Assembly: GCA_016202645.1 (NCBI GenBank)
Contig: JACQOF010000043.1
Coordinates: 1 to 10,995, forward strand
From: a bacterium
GTDB lineage: Bacteria; Lindowbacteria; 2-12-FULL-62-27
DNA length: 10,995 nt
Direction: 5' to 3'
The notes beneath the pieces were generated by a model that was given only the letters and a program-made list of their open reading frames with translations, was not told the DNA's origin and made no database searches. Position numbers and translations under genes: made by a program. This document shows, one piece after another, positions 1 through 6,413 of the stretch (the first letter of the stretch is position 1; each line of letters opens with the position of its first letter).

Positions 1-286
1 CAACAAGCAGATCGCGCGCGACTATGGCGTACTGCTTGAGAACGCCGGCGTCGCCCTGCGCGGGCTGTTTTTAATCGACACGGAAGGCGTGTTGCGGCAC
101 ATGGTCGTCAACGACCTGCCGCTGGGCCGCAGTGTGGACGAGGCAATCCGGTTGATCGACGCACTGCAGTTCTTCGAGAAGAACGGTGAGGTCTGCCCGG
201 CGGACTGGAAGCCCGGCGGGCCCACGATCAAGCCCGACCCGAAAGGCTCCAAGGCGTACTTCAGCAAACAGAGCCAACCGGTTTAG
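1..286 (+). CDS. Typical 2-Cys peroxiredoxin (AhpC/Prx1 type), C-terminal part
   Basis: Thiol peroxidase that reduces hydrogen peroxide and organic hydroperoxides in the cytoplasm. The gene enters from the left edge, reading from base 2, so only about 94 C-terminal residues are seen and the peroxidatic Cys lies outside. The visible part has the end of the thioredoxin-fold core ([14 protein letters not shown], then [20 protein letters not shown]) and the resolving-cysteine motif GEVCPADW. It closes with a long tail, [10 protein letters not shown] followed by SKAYFSKQ. The tail carries the YF motif that in family members is linked to sensitivity to over-oxidation; the partner GGLG motif would be upstream. 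It is the only plus-strand gene here. Its TAG stop shares bases with the TAA stop of the converging oxidoreductase gene, leaving no room for a terminator between them. The family call is very secure. Confidence 0.95.
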   Translation, partial: NKQIARDYGVLLENAGVALRGLFLIDTEGVLRHMVVNDLPLGRSVDEAIRLIDALQFFEKNGEVCPADWKPGGPTIKPDPKGSKAYFSKQSQPV

Positions 287-1293
287 TTTCGCGCGAACGT
301 ATCGATCATCAGTTTCACGTTGTCCGACATCGGATACAAGATCGGGCACGTGGCGCCTCGTTTGACGTACTCCTGGACTTTCGCCCGCGCCTGGTCCGGC
401 GTGCCGCTGGCCGTGATCCGGTCAACGAGATCGTCCGGCACGTACTGCATGGCTTTCGAGACTTGTTCCTTGGTCGCCGGCCAGCCGAGGATCGACTGGA
501 TTTTCTCGACGATGCTGGGCGGCGTGTTGCTGGCCTTGGCAATGTGCGGCTGTTGGGCGAGGTACTGGGTCAGGAGCCATTTGGCGTCGTTTCTCGCTTT
601 GTTCTCGTCAGGGTCCACCGCGCAGACGACGAGCTGGGGCCGGTCGATGTCCTCGAATTTCCGGCCGGCCTTTTTGGCGCCTTTTTCCAGAAGTTCCAGG
701 GCCTGGTCGTTGTAGTCGGGCGAGACGCAGTAGTTGAGCACCGCGCCGTCCGCGATCTCCCCGGTCAGTTCCATCATGTTGGGCCCTGTGGCCCCGATCA
801 TGATGGGAACATTCCGGGGTTCGCGGCGGCCGTGGACGACATCCAGTTCAATGCCTTTGACCTGGTGAAACTCCCCTTCGAAGGTGACTTTCTCCATATT
901 TAAAAGGCGGCGCAAAACCAGCACCGTTTCCTTCATTGCCAGAAGATGTTTGTGCCGTTTGATCCCGACGTTCGCCGCGAGCGGGTCCCACCACGCGCCG
1001 ATGCCGCAGATGACGCGGTTGGGGGCGAGGTCGTCGAGCGTGAGAAAGGTCGACGCGAGAAGCCCGATATTCCGCGTCCAGTTGTTGATGACGCCGGACC
1101 CGACCTTGAGTTTTTTGGTGACGGCCGCGAACGCCGCCATCGGCACGATCGCGTCCCGGACCAGCCGGGATTCCGCCTGCCAGACGGCCTCGAATCCCTT
1201 CGACTCGGCGTACTTCACATAGTCCATGCCGTCCTGCAGGGAATGTTTGTCCTGCAGGTAGATCGCAACACGCTTAAGTTTGCCGGCGCTCAT
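283..1293 (-). CDS. LLM-class, probably F420-dependent oxidoreductase (Mer-like)
   Basis: Protein of 336 residues of the bacterial luciferase-like TIM-barrel superfamily, in the branch that includes methylenetetrahydromethanopterin reductase (Mer) and F420-dependent dehydrogenases. Visible marks are the first strand and helix ([13 protein letters not shown], then [16 protein letters not shown]), the [18 protein letters not shown] stretch at about 65-82, the [16 protein letters not shown] cofactor/phosphate region at about 91-106, [16 protein letters not shown] in mid-protein, and a C-terminal [19 protein letters not shown] helix. The substrate cannot be read from sequence. Use of F420 rather than FMN is inferred from the subfamily look and from the position directly after cofH. 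The ATG overlaps the cofH stop (ATGA), so translation is probably coupled. It is the last gene of the operon and its stop overlaps the converging peroxiredoxin stop. It is not a close duplicate of the other oxidoreductase at 4969-5991. Confidence 0.88.
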   Translation of the reverse strand: MSAGKLKRVAIYLQDKHSLQDGMDYVKYAESKGFEAVWQAESRLVRDAIVPMAAFAAVTKKLKVGSGVINNWTRNIGLLASTFLTLDDLAPNRVICGIGAWWDPLAANVGIKRHKHLLAMKETVLVLRRLLNMEKVTFEGEFHQVKGIELDVVHGRREPRNVPIMIGATGPNMMELTGEIADGAVLNYCVSPDYNDQALELLEKGAKKAGRKFEDIDRPQLVVCAVDPDENKARNDAKWLLTQYLAQQPHIAKASNTPPSIVEKIQSILGWPATKEQVSKAMQYVPDDLVDRITASGTPDQARAKVQEYVKRGATCPILYPMSDNVKLMIDTFARN

Positions 1294-2492
1294 CGCAGGG
1301 CCGCCTGTTCCTCGGTGAGCGGCACGAGGTGTCCCAGGTCGTTCGGATCGTGGTTGTCGAAGCGTTCGAGAATTTCATACAAGGTGTTCCGCCGGGCCGG
1401 GACCCGGCCGATGTCGCGGATCATCCGGCACATTTCCACCGGAGTGACTTCCTGGCCGTAGGGCGCGCCCGCCGACCGGGATATGCTTTCGTTCATGAGG
1501 GTTCCTCCAAAATCGTTGGCGCCGCCGGCCTTCAGCACGTACTGGGCCATCCTCGGGCCCAGCTTGACCCACGACACCTGAATGTTGTCGATCCATCCGT
1601 TCAGAAAAATCCGCGCCACGGCGTGCATTTTCAGATGCTCGTCCCGGCTCGGCCCGGGCCGGGCCTGTCCGTCCAGGTAGAGCGGCGCGTCCTGGTGAAT
1701 AAATCCGAGCGGGACAAACTCGGTGAATCCGCCGGTTTCCTTTTGAATGTCCCGAATGGTCTTGAAGTGCGCCGCCCAATGTTTCGGGCAATCGACATGA
1801 CCGTACATGATGGTCGCGGTCGATCGGATGCCGAGCCGGTGGGCGGTTTTCACAATGTCGATCCACGCTTCCGCTGAGAGCTTGTTTTTCGTCAGGGTCC
1901 GGCGGACTTCGACGTCGAGAATTTCGGCGGCGGTCCCCGGGATGGTCCCGAGACCGTGATCTTTGAGCATCCTCAGAAACGTCTCCGCGTTCACTCCCAT
2001 TTTGTCCGATCCGTACTGGATTTCAAAGGGCGAAAACGCGTGGATGTGGATGTCCGGTACCCGGTTTTTGATGGCGGTCAGAATGTCCCGGTACCAGGTT
2101 CCGGGAATGTTTGGATGCAGTCCGCCCTGAATGCAGACTTCCGTCGCGCCCCTCTGCCGCGCCTCTTCGGCCCGGCGGGCGATTTCTTCGAGGGACAAAA
2201 ATTCCGCCTCGGGCTCGTCCTTCCTGCGCGCGAAGCCGCAGAACCGGCAGCCGGTGTAGCAGATGTTGGTGAAATTGATGTTTCGGACGACCACGAACGT
2301 GACCGCATCTCCATTTTTTTCCTGACGAATCGCATCGGCGGTTTTGAGCACCGCATGAAGTTCCTTGCCGCGGGTTACAAACAGCGTCAGCGCCTCCTCC
2401 GGCGTGATCTCCGACCCGGACATGGCGCGGTCGAGGATCCGGCTTACCGCCGGGTCAATGTCGCCCATCAGAGCGTCCAGGCCGGCCGTCAT
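1290..2492 (-). CDS. cofH: CofH, Fo synthase subunit 2 (radical SAM)
   Basis: Radical SAM enzyme (400 residues) that joins a tyrosine-derived radical to 5-amino-6-(D-ribitylamino)uracil, the first half of synthesis of Fo, the deazaflavin core of coenzyme F420. The [4Fe-4S]-binding CX3CX2C motif is clear at C78-C82-C85 ([12 protein letters not shown]). Other family marks are [51 protein letters not shown] and [20 protein letters not shown]. MqnE and MqnC (menaquinone futalosine pathway) are related, but the sequence detail and the neighbouring cofG make CofH the better call. The ATG at 2492 overlaps the cofG stop by four bases, and the TGA stop overlaps the next gene's ATG. The order cofG-cofH matches the domain order in the fused actinobacterial enzyme FbiC. 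Confidence 0.96.
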   Translation of the reverse strand: MTAGLDALMGDIDPAVSRILDRAMSGSEITPEEALTLFVTRGKELHAVLKTADAIRQEKNGDAVTFVVVRNINFTNICYTGCRFCGFARRKDEPEAEFLSLEEIARRAEEARQRGATEVCIQGGLHPNIPGTWYRDILTAIKNRVPDIHIHAFSPFEIQYGSDKMGVNAETFLRMLKDHGLGTIPGTAAEILDVEVRRTLTKNKLSAEAWIDIVKTAHRLGIRSTATIMYGHVDCPKHWAAHFKTIRDIQKETGGFTEFVPLGFIHQDAPLYLDGQARPGPSRDEHLKMHAVARIFLNGWIDNIQVSWVKLGPRMAQYVLKAGGANDFGGTLMNESISRSAGAPYGQEVTPVEMCRMIRDIGRVPARRNTLYEILERFDNHDPNDLGHLVPLTEEQAALR

Positions 2493-3565
2493 GCCAAAAC
2501 CTCCTCCGCCGCCAAGCCGTCCACCCCGGCCAGGACGGCCACGGGTTCGTGGAGGGCGGGCGAGAGGAATTGGCCGCGCCGCGCCAGGTGTCGGGGATAA
2601 ATCGTGAGCCGTTCCCTGAGATGATATCCCTTCGATTCCGTGGCTTTCCGGAGTTCGTCGATCTTGGGCCAGGCCCGCTCGGGATTGATGTGATCCGGCG
2701 TAACGGGGGAAATGCCGCCCCAGTCGTTCAGCCCGGCGTCGATGTAATCCGCGTATTGAACGGGTTCAAGATTGGGCGGCGCCTGGAGGCTGATGGCGCC
2801 GTCGAGGATTCTCCGCGCCGCCGCGAGGGTCCGGAGCATGTCAGGAAGGCCTGGTTCCGGCCACGTTGAAATGCGGATGTCCGGTTTGGACCGAAAATTC
2901 TGAATGATGACCTCCTGAATCGATCCGTATCTCTGGAAAATCTCCTCGATCGCGACCAGCGTGTCGATGCGCTCGTCCCAAGTCTCGCCGATTCCGATGA
3001 GAAGTCCCGTCGTGAAGGGGACATTGAGCCGCCCCGCCGTTTCGAGGGTCTTGAGCCGCACTGCGGGATGCTTGTCGGGACAGCCGTGATGGACCTGGCC
3101 TCTTTCCATCAGGCGCGTACTGACCGTCTCCAGCATCATGCCCATACTTCCGCTCACGGGCCGGAGCAGACCCATCTCTTCTTCGGTCAGTGTGCCCGCG
3201 TTGACATGCGGCAAGAGCCCCGTTTCCCGGAGGACGCGCTCGCACATGTCTCTCAAATAATCGACCGTCCGCGCGTGCCCCAGCCGCGCCAGCGCCTCCC
3301 GGGCCTCGGCATACCGAAGCTCCGGTTTTTCTCCGAGACTGAACAACGCCTCCTTGCATCCCGCCCGTCGCCCCGATTCGGCTATCCGGAGGACATCATC
3401 CGGCGTCAGGTACCCCGCGCCGGGTTCGGCGGGATTCCGCGCGAATGTGCAATAGCCGCAAGTATCGCGGCAGAGGTTTGTAAGCGGAATGAAAACTTTT
3501 CGAGAATAGGTGATGTCCCGGCCAAAATGCCGGTCGCGTTTTTCAGCGGCCTCTTGCATTCTCAT
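2489..3565 (-). CDS. cofG: CofG, Fo synthase subunit 1 (radical SAM)
   Basis: Radical SAM enzyme (358 residues) that closes the deazaflavin ring on the CofH product, giving 7,8-didemethyl-8-hydroxy-5-deazariboflavin (Fo). The N-terminus holds the signature ITYSRKVFIPLTNLCRDTC with the cluster cysteines C32, C36 and C39 (CRDTCGYC). Further family stretches are EALFSLGEKPELRY, LLPHVNAGTLTEEE, SMGMMLETVS, HHGCPDKHPAVRL, PFTTGLLIGIGETWDER, IIQNFRSKP, QAPPNLEP and DWGGISPVTPDHINPE. Two ATGs lie close together (3565 and 3559); I kept the first, though neither has a clear ribosome-binding site. The gene starts 36 bases after the esterase stop, in the same frame and without an intervening stop. It runs into cofH through an ATGA overlap, so the two subunits are probably made in step. 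Confidence 0.97.
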   Translation of the reverse strand: MRMQEAAEKRDRHFGRDITYSRKVFIPLTNLCRDTCGYCTFARNPAEPGAGYLTPDDVLRIAESGRRAGCKEALFSLGEKPELRYAEAREALARLGHARTVDYLRDMCERVLRETGLLPHVNAGTLTEEEMGLLRPVSGSMGMMLETVSTRLMERGQVHHGCPDKHPAVRLKTLETAGRLNVPFTTGLLIGIGETWDERIDTLVAIEEIFQRYGSIQEVIIQNFRSKPDIRISTWPEPGLPDMLRTLAAARRILDGAISLQAPPNLEPVQYADYIDAGLNDWGGISPVTPDHINPERAWPKIDELRKATESKGYHLRERLTIYPRHLARRGQFLSPALHEPVAVLAGVDGLAAEEVLA

Positions 3566-3601
3566 CGGAATGTAGTTTGAGGCCCGAGCAAAGTCAAACC
3601 G

Positions 3602-4351
3602 CTACCGGCGCCGTTTGCGGGCGCCTGGAAAGAGAAACCGCAGAATTCCGCCGACGCGTTTCCGCCAGAATTCCTCCGTGTGGAAATGGCCGTTCGCCAC
3701 GATTCCGAGGAACTGCCCGCGCGGCATTCTCCGGCGCGCGATGGCCATGAGGGTCTTGTTGAATCCGGTGCTGTCGTCCATCCGCGGCTGGTCGTAGGCC
3801 CAGCGGGTGCCGCAGTCGATGTAGAGTCTGCGGAGCGGAAGGCGCTGACGTTCGGCGAGGATGGCGGTGAGGGGTTTTCCGAAATGCGGCGACGCGGACA
3901 CCGCCGCGACGAGTCCCATGGCGTCGGGCCTTCGGAGTCCCGCGTAGAGGGCGCCGTTGGCTCCGAAGGAAGCGCCGAGGACGCCGACGTCGCCCGGACT
4001 CCGGGAAATCGGGATGCTCAAGCGGATGGTCGGCAGAAGCGTGTCGGCGAGAAAATCGGCAAACCGGTCGGCCCGGCCGTCCGGGGGCGGCCCGAAGACG
4101 CGGTCGCGGTCGGGAGGAGAGACGACGCCGACGAGGATCAGCGGCCGGATCTGGCCGCGCCGAAAGAGTTCAGCGGCGATGGCGTCGGTATGCCAGCCGC
4201 CGTAAGCGCCGCGGTTCGTCCACTGGTTTTGGGAGTCGTTCAGGATCAGAGCGGGAAACGGCGGCCGGAGGCCGCGGTATCCGGGAGGAAACGCGACCTC
4301 GACGCGGATCTGGCATCGAAGTTGGGGAGCGTTCAAGTTCAGTCTCAGCAT
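3602..4351 (-). CDS. Alpha/beta-hydrolase, putative esterase (esterase D/Fes-like)
   Basis: Predicted cytoplasmic serine hydrolase of the PF00756-type esterase family, about 249 residues. It has an N-terminal beta-sandwich-like start (VEVAFPPGYRG, FPALILNDSQNQW), the nucleophile elbow GASFG at 126-130 (Ser128), and a C-terminal HTEEFWRKR segment in which His224 is the likely catalytic histidine. The acid residue is less certain; D179 in YIDCGT or D192/D193 are candidates. There is no signal peptide and the tail is very basic (RKRRR). An ATG nine bases further upstream (4360) would overlap the previous gene by eight bases. I prefer 4351 because a GAGG sits nine bases before it, while it abuts the upstream ATG with no spacing. 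The substrate is unknown. Its place between a release-factor-like gene and cofG is suggestive of co-expression, but no role in F420 metabolism can be claimed. Confidence 0.82.
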   Translation of the reverse strand: MLRLNLNAPQLRCQIRVEVAFPPGYRGLRPPFPALILNDSQNQWTNRGAYGGWHTDAIAAELFRRGQIRPLILVGVVSPPDRDRVFGPPPDGRADRFADFLADTLLPTIRLSIPISRSPGDVGVLGASFGANGALYAGLRRPDAMGLVAAVSASPHFGKPLTAILAERQRLPLRRLYIDCGTRWAYDQPRMDDSTGFNKTLMAIARRRMPRGQFLGIVANGHFHTEEFWRKRVGGILRFLFPGARKRRR

Positions 4352-4352
4352 G

Positions 4353-4766
4353 CTAGGCATCCTCGGTCCGGCGTCTTTCGCTCTTGATATGGCTGTGAAT
4401 CCGTTTGTCGGCCAGCATCTTGAGTTTTGCGCGCCGTGATCTGCGGCGTTTTTGGCGCCGGATTTTTTCGATTCGCGAGCGTTCCGCGCTCGCCCGGCCC
4501 AGCTTGGCGGCCTCGATCCGATCCGTCAGTATCCGCCGGGCCAGAAACCGGTTCAATCCCTGCGATCGTTCCTCGCGGCACTTGACCTGCAGGCCGGAGG
4601 GCCGGTGCGTCAGGACGACGCAGGTGGCGGTTTTGTTGACGTTCTGTCCGCCGTGCCCGCCCGAGCGAACGAACTGTTCGTCGATATCCGATTCAAAAAT
4701 CCCGAGACGTTCCATCCGGTCCAGCAGATCGCGTTCCTTCTCCGTTGAAACCGGAAACCGGGACAT
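4353..4766 (-). CDS. Stand-alone GGQ release-factor-like protein (ArfB/mtRF-R type)
   Basis: Small protein (137 residues) with only the peptidyl-tRNA hydrolase domain of class I release factors. The catalytic GGQ is at about 39-41 within RSGGHGGQNVNKTATCV, followed by THRPSGLQVKCREERSQGLN. It lacks the codon-recognition domains of RF1/RF2. From about residue 100 the tail is strongly basic (RRQKRRRSRRAKLK, KRIHSHIKSERRR), as in rescue factors such as ArfB, whose tail enters the empty mRNA channel. The known role of such proteins is to free peptides from stalled ribosomes or from peptidyl-tRNA on the large subunit. The core resembles the bacterial 'release factor-like' and mitochondrial mtRF-R group more than classical ArfB; that finer placement is tentative. 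The TAG stop lies one base before the preferred esterase ATG. Upstream, repeat A separates it from the oxidoreductase gene. Confidence 0.88.
   Translation of the reverse strand: MSRFPVSTEKERDLLDRMERLGIFESDIDEQFVRSGGHGGQNVNKTATCVVLTHRPSGLQVKCREERSQGLNRFLARRILTDRIEAAKLGRASAERSRIEKIRRQKRRRSRRAKLKMLADKRIHSHIKSERRRTEDA
4361..4364 (-). promoter_or_regulatory. Ribosome-binding site deciding the esterase start
   Basis: On the minus strand a GAGG lies directly before the ATG at 4360 and nine bases before the ATG at 4351. Only the second spacing is workable, so it favours the shorter esterase. The site lies inside the last codons of the release-factor-like gene, so ribosomes ending there could restart on the esterase. 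Confidence 0.5.
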
Positions 4767-4816
4767 GAAAGTCAGGCGGCTCTTTCAGCCCTCGCTGTCA
4801 TTTCCGCCCCGGATCC

Positions 4817-4938
4817 GTCATTCCCGCGAAAGCGGGAATCCAGTCTGCTTTGCGATGGCCTGGATGCCCGCCGGAGATTACCCCCGTGCTGGATTCCCGC
4901 TTTCGCGGGAATGACAGACACGGGGCTGGCATGACGAC
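4817..4938. repeat. Hairpin repeat, copy A (long form)
   Basis: A perfect 27-base inverted repeat (arms 4817-4843 and 4889-4915) flanks a 45-base middle. Each arm is itself a hairpin: an 8-bp stem, ATTCCCGC with GCGGGAAT, closing a GAAA (or TTTC) loop. The middle contains a partial third arm (CTGGATGCCCGCC). The outer tail AGACACGGGG...GACGACC to about 4938 is shared with copy C, so the mobile or duplicated unit seems to be about 122 bases. It fills most of the 202-base gap between the oxidoreductase and the release-factor-like gene. No T-run follows, so it is not a classical terminator. The arm resembles the dRS3-like and REP-like hairpins scattered in many bacterial genomes. It encodes no transposase. 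Confidence 0.9.
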
Positions 4939-4968
4939 CCGAATAATTCCGATGACCCCGGCGGCCAA

Positions 4969-5991
4969 TCAGGTCGCGACTTTCTCGCGGGCCTTCCTGA
5001 ACTCGGGAATGATCTCCTTCGAGTAGACCTCGACGATTTTTTCCTCCTCGCCGCACATGAGGTAGATGTTGAACTGGTCCATGCCTTTCGATTCGAGGTC
5101 CTTCAACTTCGCGACGTGGTCCTTGACGTCCCCGATCACGGAAAACCGGTCGACGATGGCTTCCGGAATAAAATCGAGATGGTCGGCGTCCTTGTCGGCG
5201 TGCTGGCGGTAGTCGTAGCCTTTCCGGCCCTTGATGTAGTCGGTCAGGTCCTGGGGGACTTCGCCGCTGTGATATTTCTGGACGAGGTCGGCCACGTGGT
5301 TGCCGACCATCGCCGGAAACCACCGCACCTGCTCCCGGCACTTCTTCAGGTCCTTCGACACATACGCCGGCGCGGACACCATCATTTTGATGTCTTTGCC
5401 GTTGCGCCCGCAGGCTTTCGCGCCGTCGTGGACCTGGCTGATGAACCACGTGATCAGGAACGGATCGGCGATCTGGAGCACAATGCCGTCGGCGTGCTTG
5501 GCCGACGCCTGGAGGACTTTCGGGCCGTAACCGGCGATCCACATGGGAAGCTTGTAGTTGGAATCGGCCCACGGAAACCACTGGTCCTTGCCTTCGTGGA
5601 AAATTTTTCCGCCCTCGGCCATCTTGCGGATGTTGTCGACGGCCTCCATCATCTGGTCCACCGTTGTCGGTTTAAATCCCATCACCCGGCGGGAGCTGTC
5701 CCCGCGGCCGATACCGCAGACCGCGCGGCCTTTGGAGATGAGATTCAACGTCGCGAAATTGCTCGCGGTGACGGTGATGTCTCGCACGGCGGGATTCGTG
5801 ACGCAGGGGCCGAGCAGAACTTTTTCAGTCCGTGTGGCCAGGAGCGTCAGCATCGTATAGCATTCTTTCCAGAGAATATGGGAATCAAACGTCCAGACGT
5901 AGGAAAAACCGCCTTTCTCGGCGGCCTGCGCAAGCTTGACCGTCCGGTCCGGCGGGATGTCACCTTTAAAACAAATGCCAAAATCCAGCAT
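4969..5991 (-). CDS. LLM-class F420-dependent oxidoreductase, CPS_4043-like
   Basis: Protein of 340 residues in the luciferase-like TIM-barrel superfamily. It starts MLDFGICFKGDIPPDRTVKL, then AQAAEKGGFSYVWTFDSHIL and the tract WKECYTMLTLLA. TEKVLLGPCVTNPAVRDITV follows at about 55-74, then LISKGRAVCGIGRGDSSRR at about 84-102 (cofactor phosphate region) and LPMWIAGYGPKVLQ in mid-protein. The C-terminal FSVIGDVKDHVAKLKDLESK and FNIYLMCGEE stretches are typical. Overall it looks like the family labelled 'F420-dependent oxidoreductase, CPS_4043 family'; this is from memory and not searched. The substrate is unknown, and cofactor use (F420 versus FMN) is inferred from family and neighbouring cofG/cofH. 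It has the strongest ribosome-binding site in the window and stands apart from its neighbours, with repeat B upstream and repeat A downstream, so it may be its own transcription unit or an inserted cassette. Confidence 0.9.
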   Translation of the reverse strand: MLDFGICFKGDIPPDRTVKLAQAAEKGGFSYVWTFDSHILWKECYTMLTLLATRTEKVLLGPCVTNPAVRDITVTASNFATLNLISKGRAVCGIGRGDSSRRVMGFKPTTVDQMMEAVDNIRKMAEGGKIFHEGKDQWFPWADSNYKLPMWIAGYGPKVLQASAKHADGIVLQIADPFLITWFISQVHDGAKACGRNGKDIKMMVSAPAYVSKDLKKCREQVRWFPAMVGNHVADLVQKYHSGEVPQDLTDYIKGRKGYDYRQHADKDADHLDFIPEAIVDRFSVIGDVKDHVAKLKDLESKGMDQFNIYLMCGEEEKIVEVYSKEIIPEFRKAREKVAT

Positions 5992-5998
5992 GAGGAAT

Positions 5999-6004
5999 CC
6001 TCCT
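5999..6004 (-). promoter_or_regulatory. Strong Shine-Dalgarno site for the CPS_4043-like oxidoreductase
   Basis: On the minus strand AGGAGG sits seven bases before the ATG at 5991, a near-ideal site. Other starts in the window have weak or no such site and depend on coupling. This fixes the start and suggests independent, efficient translation. Confidence 0.85.
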
Positions 6005-6043
6005 GGGTCATGGTTTCAACGGAATTGATATCGCCAAGCCTCC

Positions 6044-6100
6044 GTCATGCCCGCGGAGGCGGGCATCCAGAGCCTGGATTCCCGCTTTCGCGGGAATGAC
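6044..6100. repeat. Hairpin repeat, copy B (short form with compensated stem)
   Basis: Two 27-base arms (6044-6070 and 6074-6100) in inverted orientation with only three bases between them. The right arm is identical to the right arm of copy A. The left arm differs at several positions, yet its own stem still pairs: ATGCCCGC with GCGGGCAT around a GGAG loop, so the two stem changes compensate each other. The 45-base middle and the outer tail of copies A and C are absent. It lies between the HU-like gene stop and the oxidoreductase ribosome-binding site, in a gap of 126 bases. As RNA it could fold into two stem-loops or one long arm-to-arm duplex; no T-run follows. Confidence 0.88.
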
Positions 6101-6117
6101 AACAAGGATCTGTATAT

Positions 6118-6411
6118 CTAGCCGCCGGGTGATCTTTCAAGGGATATTTCCGGCCGAAACACCGCCGGGCTGGGTTTGAAGCGGACGGTTTTTCTGGCCG
6201 GGGCCTTGCGCCGGGCGCGGTCCGGTAGATTCACGTTTCTTGGGCGGCGCTGGCGGACGGTGAATGATCCGAACCCGCTGAGGCGGACCCGGCCCTCCTC
6301 CAGAAGGCCTCTTCGCAGACCTTCGATAATTTCATCCAGCGCCAGTTCGGCTTCGCGCCGGGTTAGTCCGAGGTTTTGGAGCCGCCAGAGGATTGACTTG
6401 CCGCGCGCCAC
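6118..6411 (-). CDS. HU/IHF-family DNA-binding protein, divergent
   Basis: Histone-like protein of 97 residues that would bend or wrap DNA as a dimer in the nucleoid. The helical half reads LGLTRREAELALDEIIEGLR, followed by the hallmark VRLSGFGSFTVRQR at about 42-55 and a basic beta-arm (PRNVNLPDRARRKAPARKT) that keeps a proline near its tip. The FKPSPAVF segment closes the fold. Length is normal for IHF subunits (about 95-100). The sequence is unusually Arg-rich and not clearly HU, IHF-alpha or IHF-beta. The start codon is GTG at 6411, two bases after the gpsA stop (TGA-CC-GTG), so translation is probably coupled to gpsA. Repeat B follows and may mark the end of this operon. Confidence 0.88.
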   Translation of the reverse strand: MARGKSILWRLQNLGLTRREAELALDEIIEGLRRGLLEEGRVRLSGFGSFTVRQRRPRNVNLPDRARRKAPARKTVRFKPSPAVFRPEISLERSPGG

Positions 6412-6413
6412 GG

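Noticed and set aside
1290-3565. MqnC/MqnE (futalosine menaquinone pathway) instead of CofG/CofH
   Set aside because: The enzymes are related, but the paired order, the ITYSRKVFIPLTNLCRDTC signature and the SPVTPDHINPE segment of the first gene are those of CofG, and the second matches CofH throughout.
4817-4938. Repeat A as a CRISPR fragment or a rho-independent terminator
   Set aside because: There are no regular spacers, the arms are inverted rather than direct repeats, and no T-run follows the stem on either strand.
4772-5581. A 269-codon minus-strand frame overlapping the oxidoreductase gene
   Set aside because: It is a shifted frame of the oxidoreductase gene running into repeat A; the stretch resembling VIPAKAGIQ and DSRFRGND is the usual artefact of translating this repeat.
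6005-6043. A promoter for the CPS_4043-like oxidoreductase
   Set aside because: AT-rich pieces such as GATATCAAT and TTGGCG are present, but no -35/-10 pair with acceptable spacing could be found by eye.
5116-6099. A 327-codon plus-strand frame opposite the CPS_4043-like oxidoreductase
   Set aside because: It lies antisense to a well-supported gene, its end runs into the hairpin repeat (the FPLSRE-type translation typical of this repeat), and it shows no family motif.
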